A DNA stretch of 64,000 nt from Rhodopirellula islandica (GTDB lineage Bacteria; Planctomycetota; Planctomycetia; Pirellulales; Pirellulaceae). Location of the stretch: NCBI RefSeq assembly GCF_001027925.1, contig NZ_LECT01000007.1:248001-312000 (forward strand), in the 5' to 3' direction. Shown here one piece after another: positions 7,708-16,998 of the stretch; the first letter of the stretch is position 1, and the number at the start of each line of letters is the position of its first letter. The notes under the pieces were generated by a model. It saw only the letters and a list, made by a program, of their open reading frames with translations, did no database searches and was not told where the DNA came from. Both the position numbers and the translations under genes were made by a program.

Positions 7708-10461
7708 GTGACGATGCGAAAAACACTGTCCATTTGGATACTAACCGGATCCGTCCTCTTGCCAGCGGCAATGGGGTGCAACCGCCCTCACTATCGCAAA
7801 CAGGCAGACAACGAAGCCTACGCGTTGATGGACGAGAAAGCCTCGCACGTGTCACGCCCGGTCGACGCGCCCTTGCGGATCGAACTGGACCGACGCAGCC
7901 GAATGTACAACCCATTCGACCTCGACTTCCAACCGATGCCGCTGGATGACCCAGCCTCGAATCGGTACATGCAGTGCGTCGACGGCCGACGCGGCTACCC
8001 GATGTGGGAAGCCAATGGACTGACCAACGCCGCCGAAAGTCCGGATTGGTGGCAGTTCCTTCCGCTCAATGACGACGGGATCCTCGAACTCAACTCAGAG
8101 AACGCGGTCAAGATCGCGCTGCTGCACTCCCCAGACTACCAGCGTCAGTTGGAGCAGTTGTATCTGTCTGCCCTGGACGTCTCGAGCCAGCGGTTTCAAT
8201 TCGACACCCAATACTTCGCCGGTGCCGGTGCTTCGTTCAGCCAGAATGATCAACGCTTCGGAGCCTTCCGCGATTCCGATTCCGTCACCAGCGTGGGCGG
8301 GGACGCAGCCCTGAGTCGACAGTTCGCGACCGGTGCCAATCTGCTGGTGAACTTTGCCAACGAAATTGTCTGGAACCTGAATGGTCCCGACACGGCAACG
8401 ACGTCCACCGTGCTCGACTTCACCTTGTTGCAACCCTTGCTCCGAGGTGCGGGACGCGACCGCATCATGGAATTGTTGACTTTGTCGGAACGTCGGCTGC
8501 TTGCCAACGTTCGCAACTTCGAACGATTCCGCCGCGGTTTCTACTTGGAAATCGTCACGGGACGCAACAACGACAGCAGCGTCAGTCGCTCTGGAGGTAC
8601 GTTCTCCGCCAACACCGGTGCCTTCACCGGGTTCGATTCAGGCTTTGCCAATCTGGGTGGCAGTGGAGGAACCGGCGTGCCACAGGCCGGTGGGTTCATC
8701 GGTCTGCTTCAAGACCAACTGCAAATCCGCAACTTGGAAGAGAACATCGCTCGGCTCGGCGAGAACCTGGTCATTCTCGACAACACGCTGATCGAATTGC
8801 TGACCACCATTCCCGATGACCCTGAAGCCATCATTCGCCAGCGACTGCAAATCGCGCAAGCACGATCCGCTCTGCTGAGCTCGCAAAGCTCCTTGGTTTC
8901 GCGTCGTGTTGGCTACCAAAACTCGGTTGACTCCTTCCTGCGTGACCTTGGATTGCCACCTTATATCTGTGTCGAAATCAACGACCCGATGCTGGAACGC
9001 TTCGAACTGATCGACCGAACCCTTCGAAGTCGCCGTGAAGAACTGATTGATGTCCGCTTGGCAGTGGGCGAGATCAACATCGGATTGCTGGAATCCAGCG
9101 AAACCACCATCAACGAAGAGACCGGACTGCCGGAAACCAAACTCCAGTGGGACGAAACCACGATTCGCTTGATCGAACGACTTCGATCTTCGGTTGAACC
9201 GTTGTCGAAATTCACGGGTGATTTGATCGCCGAAGATTTGCCCCGCGTGGAAGCGGACCTCAAGCAGTTGGCGGAGCTCATTCCGGAGCGTCGCAACCAA
9301 ACCGATTCGTTGCTGGAACTGTACCGCGAAGAACAAGCCACGGTGTGTTCGCTGCTGGGAATCGAAACCGTTGACGAATCCATCTTCGACCTCGAACCCG
9401 TGCTCGAACTCGGCGAAGAACTGGAATCACAGTTCAATGAAATCGCCAGTCGTCTGGACGCCTACAAAACGGCGGTGGATCAACTCAATGAACAAATCGA
9501 TGTCTTCCTGCAAACCGGACCACGATCCGAAAACAGCGTTGAAATCGCGGTTCAAGTTCGCAATGAAGTGATTCTGGCCAGCCAAGACTTGCTCGCCAAC
9601 CTGGGCGAAGACGTCCTGGCGTTGCAGTTGATTCAAGCCCGCTCGCGAGTCGAATCGCTGCTGCTTCCCGAAGTCGAAATCAACCCTGCCGAAGCACTGC
9701 AGATCGCTCGCGTGAACCGTCGTGACTGGGCCAATGCTCGGGCCGCCCTGGTGGACACGTTCCGCCGAATTGAATTCTTCGCCGACGATCTTGAAAGCGA
9801 CTTGGACCTGGTCGTCTCCGGCGGTGTCAGTCAATCCGCGGTGACCGATCTTCCCAACAATGACAACACCAGCCTCCGGCTTGGGCTTCGTTGGGACGCC
9901 CCAATCACTCGCTTGCAAGAACGCAACACCTACCGCCAAGCCTTGATCGAATACGAGCAAGCCAAACGGTCGTACTACAACTTCGAAGACAGCGTGTGGC
10001 AAGGTCTGCGTTCCAGCATTCGCCAGCTGCAGGCCAACCGGATCAACTTTGAATTGGGACGCCAATCCGTCCGGATCGCAGCCAACCAATTGGAACTCAA
10101 CGAGGACATTCGGTCCTTCCGAGATGCCCGCGGCTTGAACAGCGGCCCGACCGCTGCTCGCGATACGATCTCGGCACTGGGTGACTTGCTCGATTCACAA
10201 AACTCGTTGCTGAACATCTTTGTGAACTTCGAAGTCGTTCGCCGTGGTCTCGACTTGGATCTCGGAACCATGGAACTGACGTCCGACGGACTGTGGATTG
10301 ATCCAGGCCCCATCGAGCCTGAATTCCTGCTGGGTCTGGTCGGCACGTCCGAAGGCGGCCTGATCGATTGCGGTGTCACAACCTCCAACGCCCTGTGCCC
10401 CACTCCTGATTGCGGGATGCCATTGAAAGAGCAACCCAAAGAACCCATCTTTGGATTCTGA
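7708..10461 (+). CDS. TolC-family outer-membrane channel lipoprotein, extra long
   Basis: A 917-residue exported protein. The leader ends in a lipobox (LLPAAMGC, Cys24), so it is probably lipid-anchored like OprM-type efflux channels. Residues about 110-280 (SENAVKIALLHSPDYQRQLE, then a DFTLLQPLLRGAGRD motif) and about 650-860 (PAEALQIARVNRRDWANARA, LRWDAPITRLQERNTYRQA) correspond to the two TolC repeats. Between them is a long acidic region (about 330-650) rich in predicted coiled coil, which makes it almost twice the usual 450-500 residues. GTG at 7708 has GGAAGG ten bases upstream; ATG at 7714 is an alternative. No periplasmic adaptor or pump gene lies next to it. Confidence 0.8.
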   Translation: MTMRKTLSIWILTGSVLLPAAMGCNRPHYRKQADNEAYALMDEKASHVSRPVDAPLRIELDRRSRMYNPFDLDFQPMPLDDPASNRYMQCVDGRRGYPMWEANGLTNAAESPDWWQFLPLNDDGILELNSENAVKIALLHSPDYQRQLEQLYLSALDVSSQRFQFDTQYFAGAGASFSQNDQRFGAFRDSDSVTSVGGDAALSRQFATGANLLVNFANEIVWNLNGPDTATTSTVLDFTLLQPLLRGAGRDRIMELLTLSERRLLANVRNFERFRRGFYLEIVTGRNNDSSVSRSGGTFSANTGAFTGFDSGFANLGGSGGTGVPQAGGFIGLLQDQLQIRNLEENIARLGENLVILDNTLIELLTTIPDDPEAIIRQRLQIAQARSALLSSQSSLVSRRVGYQNSVDSFLRDLGLPPYICVEINDPMLERFELIDRTLRSRREELIDVRLAVGEINIGLLESSETTINEETGLPETKLQWDETTIRLIERLRSSVEPLSKFTGDLIAEDLPRVEADLKQLAELIPERRNQTDSLLELYREEQATVCSLLGIETVDESIFDLEPVLELGEELESQFNEIASRLDAYKTAVDQLNEQIDVFLQTGPRSENSVEIAVQVRNEVILASQDLLANLGEDVLALQLIQARSRVESLLLPEVEINPAEALQIARVNRRDWANARAALVDTFRRIEFFADDLESDLDLVVSGGVSQSAVTDLPNNDNTSLRLGLRWDAPITRLQERNTYRQALIEYEQAKRSYYNFEDSVWQGLRSSIRQLQANRINFELGRQSVRIAANQLELNEDIRSFRDARGLNSGPTAARDTISALGDLLDSQNSLLNIFVNFEVVRRGLDLDLGTMELTSDGLWIDPGPIEPEFLLGLVGTSEGGLIDCGVTTSNALCPTPDCGMPLKEQPKEPIFGF

Positions 10462-10500
10462 TTCAACGTCCTGCGGGGTCGCATCCGGCTCGCTCCGGTG

Positions 10501-10530
10501 GTCTTTGCAACCGGCAACGGTTGCAAAGAC
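10501..10530. terminator. 13-bp hairpin between convergent genes
   Basis: GTCTTTGCAACCG pairs perfectly with CGGTTGCAAAGAC around a GCAA loop. It lies between the convergent stops at 10461 and 10576. There is no T-run on either side, so it may be a rho-assisted stop or an RNA-end stabiliser rather than a classical terminator. Confidence 0.5.
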
Positions 10531-10575
10531 ATTGACCAACTCACTTTGTCGGCCGAACTCTGTTTGCCGATCGGC

Positions 10576-11748
10576 TCACTTGACCGGTTCGGCAAACAGC
10601 TCGGGATACTTTTCAGTGAGCTGACGTCGCAGTTTCGGACGTGCCTTCAAAGCGGAGCCCATCTTCCGAACCATCTTGGGATTGTTGATGCCGCCCAGCT
10701 CGTGATCGGTCGGCATGATCTCGCTGTCCCAATCGGCAAGCTCAGAGGGACGCACATTGTCGCGGTAAAACGCACCGGTGGTGAACGGCGTTGGAACAAA
10801 CGAGCCGACCAAGCTCATGTCCAATTCGGGTTCAATCTGGCCTTCCATCCCGAGCGCCCACAAACACGCGTTCGCAAAGCAACGACGCGTGTCTTCATCG
10901 AGCAAGTCTTCCGACGCGCCGAACGAGAAGTAAGCCACGCGTGCATCTTTCTTGTCGCCCGATGGCGCGACGTAGTGATCGCGAGTCCAACCGGCCGACA
11001 CCTTGGGCTTGTCCGTGTTGACATCGTCACTCGGCTCAAACGTGTTCAAGACTTGAACTTCCACCAATGGCGTCGCTCCCGTCGGCGGCTGAGACTTGTA
11101 GGCCCCGCTGTAACCATGCATCGTGCCGACTCCGGTCATGATGGGGTGCTCCTTGGCAGAATCCAACGCCGTGATCCGGCTGCTTGAACTGTGATTGCCG
11201 CCATAGTGACTTTGCCCGCGTTGCGCATGCCAGGTGTTGCCAAAGACCTGCTCACCCAAACCGCCGAGGTAGTCGTCACCGCTGTAGTTGAAGTTGAGCT
11301 TCGACCACTTGCCCTTTTGGCCGTTGAAGCAGTGAGTCGACGTCCGCGCCCCCACGACCGGACCACCTCGTTCAAAGTAATCCACCAACAGGTCAACCTG
11401 ATCGTCGGGCAGCTTCATGAAACGGGTGAAGAAAAACAGCAGGTCCGCATCCTTGAGGGCTTCCATCCCGGGAACGGCTGCATCACCGGCTTTGATCTCG
11501 CCGTCCTGGTCGATTCCAAACAACACGGTGCATCGAAAGCCGTGATGCTTGGCCAAAATTTTCGCGAGCAGTGGGCACGCTTGTTCGGACCGGTATTCGT
11601 GATCATTGGCGATGAACACGATGTGCTTGCCTTTTCCGATCCCTTCCCCGCCTTCGTAAACCAGCGGCGCAGAATCGGAATCCGCCGCCAAACTGGTGAG
11701 CGGAAAAGTGACAAGTGACAGCAAAGCCAGAGAGAGCCAAGTCTTCAT
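10576..11748 (-). CDS. Exported ThuA-domain (trehalose-utilisation-like) protein
   Basis: The 390-residue product begins with a signal peptide (MKTWLSLALLSLVTFPLTSLA) and then a ThuA domain. Recognisable segments are HIVFIANDHEYRSEQACPLL, LLFFFTRFMKLPDDQVDLLV and GGPVVGARTSTHCFNG. ThuA proteins have a class-I glutamine-amidotransferase-like fold and are tied to sugar metabolism, though the planctomycete secreted members have no proven reaction. The C-terminal 60 residues (WDSEIMPTDHELGG onwards) are a short extension. I start at MKTWLS because upstream in-frame sequence is not leader-like. The gene is convergent with the TolC-family gene and divergent from a sulfatase, which suggests a role in glycan use. 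Confidence 0.8.
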   Translation of the reverse strand: MKTWLSLALLSLVTFPLTSLAADSDSAPLVYEGGEGIGKGKHIVFIANDHEYRSEQACPLLAKILAKHHGFRCTVLFGIDQDGEIKAGDAAVPGMEALKDADLLFFFTRFMKLPDDQVDLLVDYFERGGPVVGARTSTHCFNGQKGKWSKLNFNYSGDDYLGGLGEQVFGNTWHAQRGQSHYGGNHSSSSRITALDSAKEHPIMTGVGTMHGYSGAYKSQPPTGATPLVEVQVLNTFEPSDDVNTDKPKVSAGWTRDHYVAPSGDKKDARVAYFSFGASEDLLDEDTRRCFANACLWALGMEGQIEPELDMSLVGSFVPTPFTTGAFYRDNVRPSELADWDSEIMPTDHELGGINNPKMVRKMGSALKARPKLRRQLTEKYPELFAEPVK

Positions 11749-12275
11749 AGATTCAGTGTGTGATCGAGGTGGGATGAATGGGAGGTGTCGTTCACCATCA
11801 CGCGGCGGCCCGATTTCAACCCCAAGCCAACACGTCACGAACAACAGGTGACTATGAATTTAGTCCATCTTCACCTCGATCGCGTGACGATCTGTCCCGC
11901 TTTCTTCAAAACGCCCCCACATCCGACCCCATGTCGCAATTCCATTGACTTGTGACGCAACCACCGAAGCTCCCTTGGAACCATGGTGAATGCGTCAACT
12001 GCGAACCGGGCCTAGATAAAACCGGGCCTGGATAGAACCGGCCTGGGCAAAACGGGAGATGGGTACAACAGAACACGGAGAACGGTGGGGAAGAGCAGGG
12101 CGGAGTTTTCGATCGCCTCGATGGGGACAAGGAACGCTCAAAGCACCGCAAGACCACCGCTCATTCCTGCCTTCCCGTGGTGACTCCGCCCACACGACTG
12201 GTACCTGCTCTGGCGGACGCGAGTACAATGCGGCGTCTGATTCCCACCCGATCCTCCCCCCAACCGATCAGTGTC
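11749..12275. other. Divergent intergenic region with short repeats
   Basis: This region separates the ThuA and sulfatase genes and holds no supported gene. GAACAACAGGTGAC at 11839-11852 matches one arm of the palindrome found at 39533-39629. Three imperfect 16-base tandem units (AACCGGGCCTRGATA-type) occupy 12004-12050. The promoters of both flanking genes must be here. Confidence 0.55.
12004..12050. repeat. Three-unit 16-bp tandem repeat
   Basis: Units start at 12004, 12020 and 12036. The first two are AACCGGGCCTAGATAA and AACCGGGCCTGGATAG; the third is a shortened variant AACCGGCCTGGGCAA. They lie upstream of the sulfatase start. The role is unknown. Confidence 0.6.
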
Positions 12276-13865
12276 ATGACGTCGAACTCCATGCGAGCAT
12301 CCTGTCGATTCCGCGACCTTTCCCCGCGATTTTCGTTGGCTTCGTTTCTTCTTGTTTCGTGCACTCTTGCTTGTCTTTCGTTCTCACAAGCCATCGCAAA
12401 CGATCGCCCCAATGTGGTGATCGTGATGGCCGATGACCTCGGGTATGGCGACATTGGTTGCTACGGAGCCAAGGGTCTGGAAACTCCCAACATCGATCGC
12501 ATGGCATCCGAGGGTTGCCAATTCACCAGCGGCTATTGCTCGGCGTCCACCTGCACGCCGACCCGCTATTCGTTCCTCACCGGCTCCTACGCGTTTCGTT
12601 TCCCCGGTACCGGCATCGCACCACCGAACAGCCCCGCGTTGATTCCCGCGGGAACCACGACCACTGCCAGCGTGCTGCAAGAGGCGGGCTACAAAACCGC
12701 CGTCATCGGCAAGTGGCACCTGGGCTTGGGCGAAAAGAACGAAGGCCCGGACTGGAATGGGGATCTGAAACCAGGACCTTTGGAGATAGGCTTCGACCAC
12801 TGCATCTTGCTTCCCACCACCAACGATCGCGTGCCACAGGTCTACGTGAACAACCACAACGTCGAGAACTTGGATCCGGCCGATCCACTGTGGGTTGGCA
12901 ACAAGAAACCCTCCCAAGACCACCCCACAGGAATCACCCATCGCGACACATTGAAGATGGATTGGTCGCACGGTCACAACTCCACGATTCACAACGGCAT
13001 CAGTCGCATTGGGTTCTACACCGGAGGCCACGCCGCTCGGTTCCGCGACGAAGACTTGTCGGATCGCTGGGTGGCAGAATCCAAACGATGGATCAGCGAC
13101 CACAAAGAGGAACCGTTTTTCCTATTCTTTGCCTCACACGATCTGCACGTGCCTCGAGTCGTGAATGAACGCTTCCAGGGCAGCACCGCACTCGGACCTC
13201 GAGGGGATGCCATCGCGGAACTGGATTGGTGCGTGGGCGAACTGATGAAGTCGCTCGAAGAAAACGGACTGACCGAAAAAACCTTGCTCGTGTTCTGCAG
13301 CGACAACGGCCCAGTTTTGGACGATGGCTACAAAGACGATGCCAACGAAAAACTTGGCGAGCATGATCCAAATGGTCCCTATCAAGGCGGCAAGTACACG
13401 GTTTACGAAGGCGGAACGCGAACGCCTTTCATCACCCGGATGCCCGGCACCATTCCCGTCGGTGTCAGCGACGAACTGGTTTGCACCATCGACTTTGCCG
13501 CCAGTCTCGCCGCCCTGGTCGGACAAGAACTTCCGAACGACGCTTGCCTGGACAGCCACAACGTGCTGGGAGCGTTGATGAATCAGTCCGGTGCCTCCGG
13601 TCGAGAGCATCTGGTCCAGCAAGACAACGGAAAAGTTGGCAACTACGGCTATCGCGTTGGCGATTGGAAACTCGTTCGCCACGACCAAAAGAAGTCCTAC
13701 AACTTCGACCTGTCGATGACACGAAAATCAGTCCCCCAATTCGCTCTTTACAACCTTGAATCGGATCCAGCCGAACAGAACGATTTGAGTCAGAGCGAAC
13801 CCCAACGAGCGAAGCAAATGCAACAGGAACTTCAACAGCTTCTCGACGCCGGTCGCAGTCGCTAA
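12276..13865 (+). CDS. Exported formylglycine sulfatase (arylsulfatase type)
   Basis: A 529-residue S1-type sulfatase that hydrolyses sulfate esters, probably in the periplasm or outside the cell. The N-terminus is basic, then hydrophobic (FSLASFLLVSCTLACLSFSQA). NVVIVMADDLGYGDIGCYG supplies the metal-binding Asp pair. CTPTR (Cys about residue 93) is the C-x-[PST]-x-R motif whose Cys becomes formylglycine. GKWHLG is the second sulfatase signature, and FCSDNGP contains the later metal ligands. The start is uncertain: ATG at 12276 or 12291 both keep a leader, whereas starts nearer 12177 add unrelated sequence. No maturase gene is in the window. It is divergent from the ThuA gene. The glycan substrate cannot be told. 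Confidence 0.9.
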   Translation: MTSNSMRASCRFRDLSPRFSLASFLLVSCTLACLSFSQAIANDRPNVVIVMADDLGYGDIGCYGAKGLETPNIDRMASEGCQFTSGYCSASTCTPTRYSFLTGSYAFRFPGTGIAPPNSPALIPAGTTTTASVLQEAGYKTAVIGKWHLGLGEKNEGPDWNGDLKPGPLEIGFDHCILLPTTNDRVPQVYVNNHNVENLDPADPLWVGNKKPSQDHPTGITHRDTLKMDWSHGHNSTIHNGISRIGFYTGGHAARFRDEDLSDRWVAESKRWISDHKEEPFFLFFASHDLHVPRVVNERFQGSTALGPRGDAIAELDWCVGELMKSLEENGLTEKTLLVFCSDNGPVLDDGYKDDANEKLGEHDPNGPYQGGKYTVYEGGTRTPFITRMPGTIPVGVSDELVCTIDFAASLAALVGQELPNDACLDSHNVLGALMNQSGASGREHLVQQDNGKVGNYGYRVGDWKLVRHDQKKSYNFDLSMTRKSVPQFALYNLESDPAEQNDLSQSEPQRAKQMQQELQQLLDAGRSR

Positions 13866-14195
13866 GCAGCAACAGCCAGTTGCTTGAGTCGTTAACGACG
13901 TATCAACGCCTGTAGAATGGGCACTCTTGCCCGTCAACGTGGTGAATATCACCGCCCCGCGGTCGTTGGATCACCCCGACATCCACCACCAGTCGCGGAG
14001 CGACGATAGTTGCTCACCGCCCCGTACGATGGGCTTCCAAGCCCGTCGCAATGGAACCCCGACACGTGAGCGAGGCACGACCTCGAATCCCTCACTCACC
14101 CTTCGCGTTTCCCAAAACCAATCAAAAAAAGCCGCCCACTGGAATCATCCGGTGAGCGGCTTTTCTGATGGATCCAACTCAATTGCGTTTGCAAA
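13866..14195. repeat. Intergenic repeats between convergent genes
   Basis: No gene is supported. Short hairpins include GGGCACTCTTGCCC at about 13920 and GGGCTTCCAAGCCC at about 14031, both in the same local context (GAATGGGC.., GATGGGC..). They resemble dispersed Rhodopirellula intergenic repeats. The stretch ends in a terminator at 14127-14164. Confidence 0.55.
14127..14164. terminator. Bidirectional intrinsic terminator
   Basis: AAAAGCCGC(CC)AC...GTGAGCGGCTTTT forms a stem with two mismatches, with an A-run on the left and a T-run on the right. It lies between the convergent sulfatase (stop 13865) and epimerase (stop at 14196) genes and can serve both. Confidence 0.8.
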
Positions 14196-15251
14196 TCATG
14201 CGGTCGCGAGTTTGGACTCTTCGCTTGCAATCATTTGTCGAAGGATCTCGTCCAGCGACACGCGGATGTCCCAGTCCGGGTAATCACGTCGCAGTTTGCT
14301 CAGGTCGCTGATGTAGCAAATGTGATCGCCTTTGCGATTGTCATCGCCCAGCGTCCACTTCACTTTGTGACCCGAGATGTCTTCGATCTTCTGAATGCAT
14401 TCCAGCACGCTGGCCGCGTTGTCGCGTCCGCCACCGATGTTGTAAACCTCGCCTGGACGCGGGTTCTTCGAGAACGCTTCGAAGGCTTTGACCACATCGC
14501 TGCATTCGATTTGGTCGCGAACTTGTTTGCCTTTGTATCCAAAGATCGTGTAGGGCTTGCCCGTCACGGCCACGTGAACGAGGTAACTCAAGAACCCATG
14601 CAACTCGACGCCGCTGTGGCTGGCCCCGGTCAAGCATCCGCCTCGGAAGATTCCGGTCTTCAACCCGAAGTACTTGCCGTACTCCTGAGCCAACACGTCC
14701 GCCGCCGTCTTGGACGCGCCAAACAGCGAGTGCATCGTTTGGTCGATGCGGCACGACTCAGAGATGCCAGCGTGGTCTTCTTCGCGGGCATATTCCCAGC
14801 GGGTTTCCAATTCGTCCAGCGGCAACTCGTTGGGGGCATCGCCGTAAACCTTGTTCGTGCTCATGTGGCAGAACACAGCCTCGGGTGCATGCTGACGAGT
14901 TCCCTCGAGCAGGTTCAATGTTCCGTTGGCGTTGACTTCAAAATCCAGAAACGGAATCGCGGCGGCTTTGTCGTGCGATGGTTGGGCCGCACAGTGAATC
15001 ACCAAATCCGGTGGCTCGTTCTTGAACAGGTCCAACACGCCTTCGCGGTCGCGAATGTCCAACGAGACGGTTCGGAAGTTCGAGGTTTCCTGTTCCAGTC
15101 GCGACTGGTTCCACTTGGTGCTGCCATCCGGGCCGAAAAAGGTGGCGCGCATGTCGTTGTCGATGCCGATGACTTCGTCACCCAGGGCGTCCCAATGCCG
15201 CACCGCGGCCGAGCCGATCAGCCCACTGGAACCTGTCACAATCACACGCAT
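14196..15251 (-). CDS. NAD-dependent sugar epimerase, CDP-paratose 2-epimerase-like
   Basis: A 351-residue extended short-chain dehydrogenase. The Rossmann motif GSSGLIG is at residues 7-13. STNKVYGD (131-138) holds the active-site Ser/Thr. FRGGCLTG and the ELHGFLSYL segment resemble CDP-paratose (tyvelose) 2-epimerases and related nucleotide-sugar epimerases. The usual YxxxK catalytic pair appears as Phe177-Gly-Ala-Ser-Lys181, so the Tyr is replaced by Phe. The start at 15251 gives the N-terminal MRVIVTGSSG expected for the family. It probably acts in the cytoplasm on a nucleotide sugar for surface glycans, but no other sugar-nucleotide gene adjoins it. Fold confident, substrate not. Confidence 0.8.
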   Translation of the reverse strand: MRVIVTGSSGLIGSAAVRHWDALGDEVIGIDNDMRATFFGPDGSTKWNQSRLEQETSNFRTVSLDIRDREGVLDLFKNEPPDLVIHCAAQPSHDKAAAIPFLDFEVNANGTLNLLEGTRQHAPEAVFCHMSTNKVYGDAPNELPLDELETRWEYAREEDHAGISESCRIDQTMHSLFGASKTAADVLAQEYGKYFGLKTGIFRGGCLTGASHSGVELHGFLSYLVHVAVTGKPYTIFGYKGKQVRDQIECSDVVKAFEAFSKNPRPGEVYNIGGGRDNAASVLECIQKIEDISGHKVKWTLGDDNRKGDHICYISDLSKLRRDYPDWDIRVSLDEILRQMIASEESKLATA

Positions 15252-15436
15252 AGCACGTCAAACCTACCTAAAAACCAACTTCCAAAAGAAAACTGCGTCT
15301 GATTGTAATTCGCAATCGAAACACCAAAACCGCCACGTTTTATTTTCAATGAAACGACATCGACGGCTGGTTGCCCATTTCAGTGAGGGCCGCTTGAACG
15401 CCCGCGGAGCGTATTCGCCAGAGTCTTTCGGACGCT

Positions 15437-15706
15437 TCAGGCAGCCTGTTTCACGGCCACGGGAGCCTCGGCCGGGGTGTTGGGGCGGATCATTCGGGTC
15501 ATCTCCAAAATTTCCGCGATCGCCAGGGCTTGCTCAGCAGCGGTTTGTGTCAAATCCAAAAACAGCACGCGTTTGCCGCGAATTTCGCACCAGGTGCTGC
15601 CAGCCCCCTCCAATGGTTCGCCGCGAATTTCAAATCCATTTTGGCGGGCGATGCGGGTCATCCGTTTCAGACGATCCAGCACGTTTTCCTCGTCAAACCG
15701 ATTCAT
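15437..15706 (-). CDS. Small conserved-looking hypothetical protein (89 aa)
   Basis: The proposed start MNRFDEENVL has AAAGG about seven bases upstream; longer in-frame versions up to 15829 add unlikely sequence. The 89 residues contain a helical start, an alpha/beta middle (GFEIRGEPL, WCEIRGKRVLFLDL) and a helix (AAEQALAIAEILEMTRMI). It looks like a compact soluble protein. It is divergent from the histidine kinase gene. I recognise no family and assign no function. Confidence 0.55.
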   Translation of the reverse strand: MNRFDEENVLDRLKRMTRIARQNGFEIRGEPLEGAGSTWCEIRGKRVLFLDLTQTAAEQALAIAEILEMTRMIRPNTPAEAPVAVKQAA

Positions 15707-15893
15707 ATCGAAGCCTTTGGACTCGCTGGAGACGGGCTTTTCGCCTGCGTGATTGAGGGCGAACAAGTCACCGGGGCAAGCAAGCCGTGGAGGGTAAGGT
15801 TTGCGGGCCGGATAGCAGGGATTTATCAACCGTGTGGGTTGTTCCGATAGATCAAACAGCCAATCCCTTCCCGCCCGGATTCCAAACTCAGCT

Positions 15894-16700
15894 ATGTCGC
15901 ACCAAGCTTCTTCCGCCCAATCGACTCACGCCGCCTCCGAATCCCAAGCCAATGAGCTGACGGTGCTGCGGGAACAGGTGAAACGACTGCAGAATCTGGC
16001 GACCCTCGGCGAACTGACCGGCACCGCCACGCACGAATTCAACAACGTGCTGATGACCGTCATCAACTACGCCAAACTGGGACTGCGGAACGAAGACAAA
16101 GCCAGCCGCGACAAAGCACTGACGAAAATCCTGGAAGCCTCCGAGCGTGCCGCTCAAATCACCAACACGATCTTGGCCCAAGCCCGCAACCGCAGCGACG
16201 CGATGGGCCCAGTCGACTTGAGCGGATTGGTTCGGGAAACCTTGGTGCTGATGCAACGTGAAATGCAAAAGTATCGAATCAGCATCGAAACGGACTTGCC
16301 CGAAACCGCGACGGTTCACGCCAGCGGAAACCAAATCCAACGCTTGCTGCTCAACCTGCTGACCAATTCACGACAAGCCATCGGCGAATGCGGCACGCTC
16401 TGGATTCGTGTCGCCTCCTGCGACACCGGAGCGGATGGAAACGGCTACGTTGAACTGACGGTTCGCGATTCTGGCAAGGGCATCCCTGAGGACGTTCTGC
16501 CAAAGATCTTTGACCCGTACTTCTCCACCAAAGCCGGTCCTGATGAAACAGGAAAGGGCGGCACAGGGTTGGGATTGGCCGCCTGCAAAGAAATCATCGA
16601 CGAGCACAAAGGACGTGTGCGAGTCGAAAGCTCCGTCGGTCGCGGCACCGCCTTCATCATCCGCCTGCCAATCAGCGCGGCACAACGAGCCGCGGCTTGA
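15894..16700 (+). CDS. Soluble sensor histidine kinase
   Basis: A 268-residue histidine kinase with no membrane segment or recognisable input domain. A short coiled coil (about 20-40) leads into the dimerisation helix with THEFNN, the probable phosphoacceptor being His47. The ATPase domain follows: N-box NLLTNSRQA, G1 VRDSGKGIP, F-box FDPYFSTK and G2 GTGLGLA. The start MSHQASS at 15894 is the first ATG after sequence that does not look coding. The protein would phosphorylate a response regulator in the cytoplasm; none is adjacent, so it is an orphan kinase. The input signal is unknown. Confidence 0.85.
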   Translation: MSHQASSAQSTHAASESQANELTVLREQVKRLQNLATLGELTGTATHEFNNVLMTVINYAKLGLRNEDKASRDKALTKILEASERAAQITNTILAQARNRSDAMGPVDLSGLVRETLVLMQREMQKYRISIETDLPETATVHASGNQIQRLLLNLLTNSRQAIGECGTLWIRVASCDTGADGNGYVELTVRDSGKGIPEDVLPKIFDPYFSTKAGPDETGKGGTGLGLAACKEIIDEHKGRVRVESSVGRGTAFIIRLPISAAQRAAA

Positions 16701-16724
16701 AGCGCGTACGCCATCGCCCACCTG

Positions 16725-16905
16725 CCAAAAAGGTGTCAGGTACCTTTTTGGGGGAATGGGGGTTTTGGCTCGATGCCGGTGTCGTCAGCTGAAGGGTTCA
16801 GGCAACATTTTCTTTGCCGAATCGCCTTTGAATCGCTTCCTTCACAGAGCCCGCAGAACCGGCAAACTACCTGTTCTACCAAAAAGGTACCTGACACCTT
16901 TTTGG
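16725..16905. repeat. Inverted pair of 27-bp REP-like palindromes
   Basis: CCAAAAAGGTGTCAGGTACC followed by TTTTTGG occupies 16725-16751. Its exact reverse complement occupies 16879-16905. Each copy is itself nearly palindromic. Two REP-like units facing each other with about 130 bases between them have the form of a REPIN or MITE. The AAAGGTGTCAGGTACC core resembles sequences mobilised by REP-associated Y1 transposases (RAYT), from memory. No transposase is in the window. Confidence 0.75.
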
Positions 16906-16998
16906 CGTCTGAGTGTGGGGTGACTCGGCGTTTGTCGGTGTCTGGGATCGCATACAATGACGTGTTGTCATTCGTTCCCGCGAACCCGCCCTGCGAAA

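Noticed and set aside
14235-15302. 355-codon plus-strand frame
   Set aside because: Antisense of the epimerase gene, which has a complete Rossmann motif.
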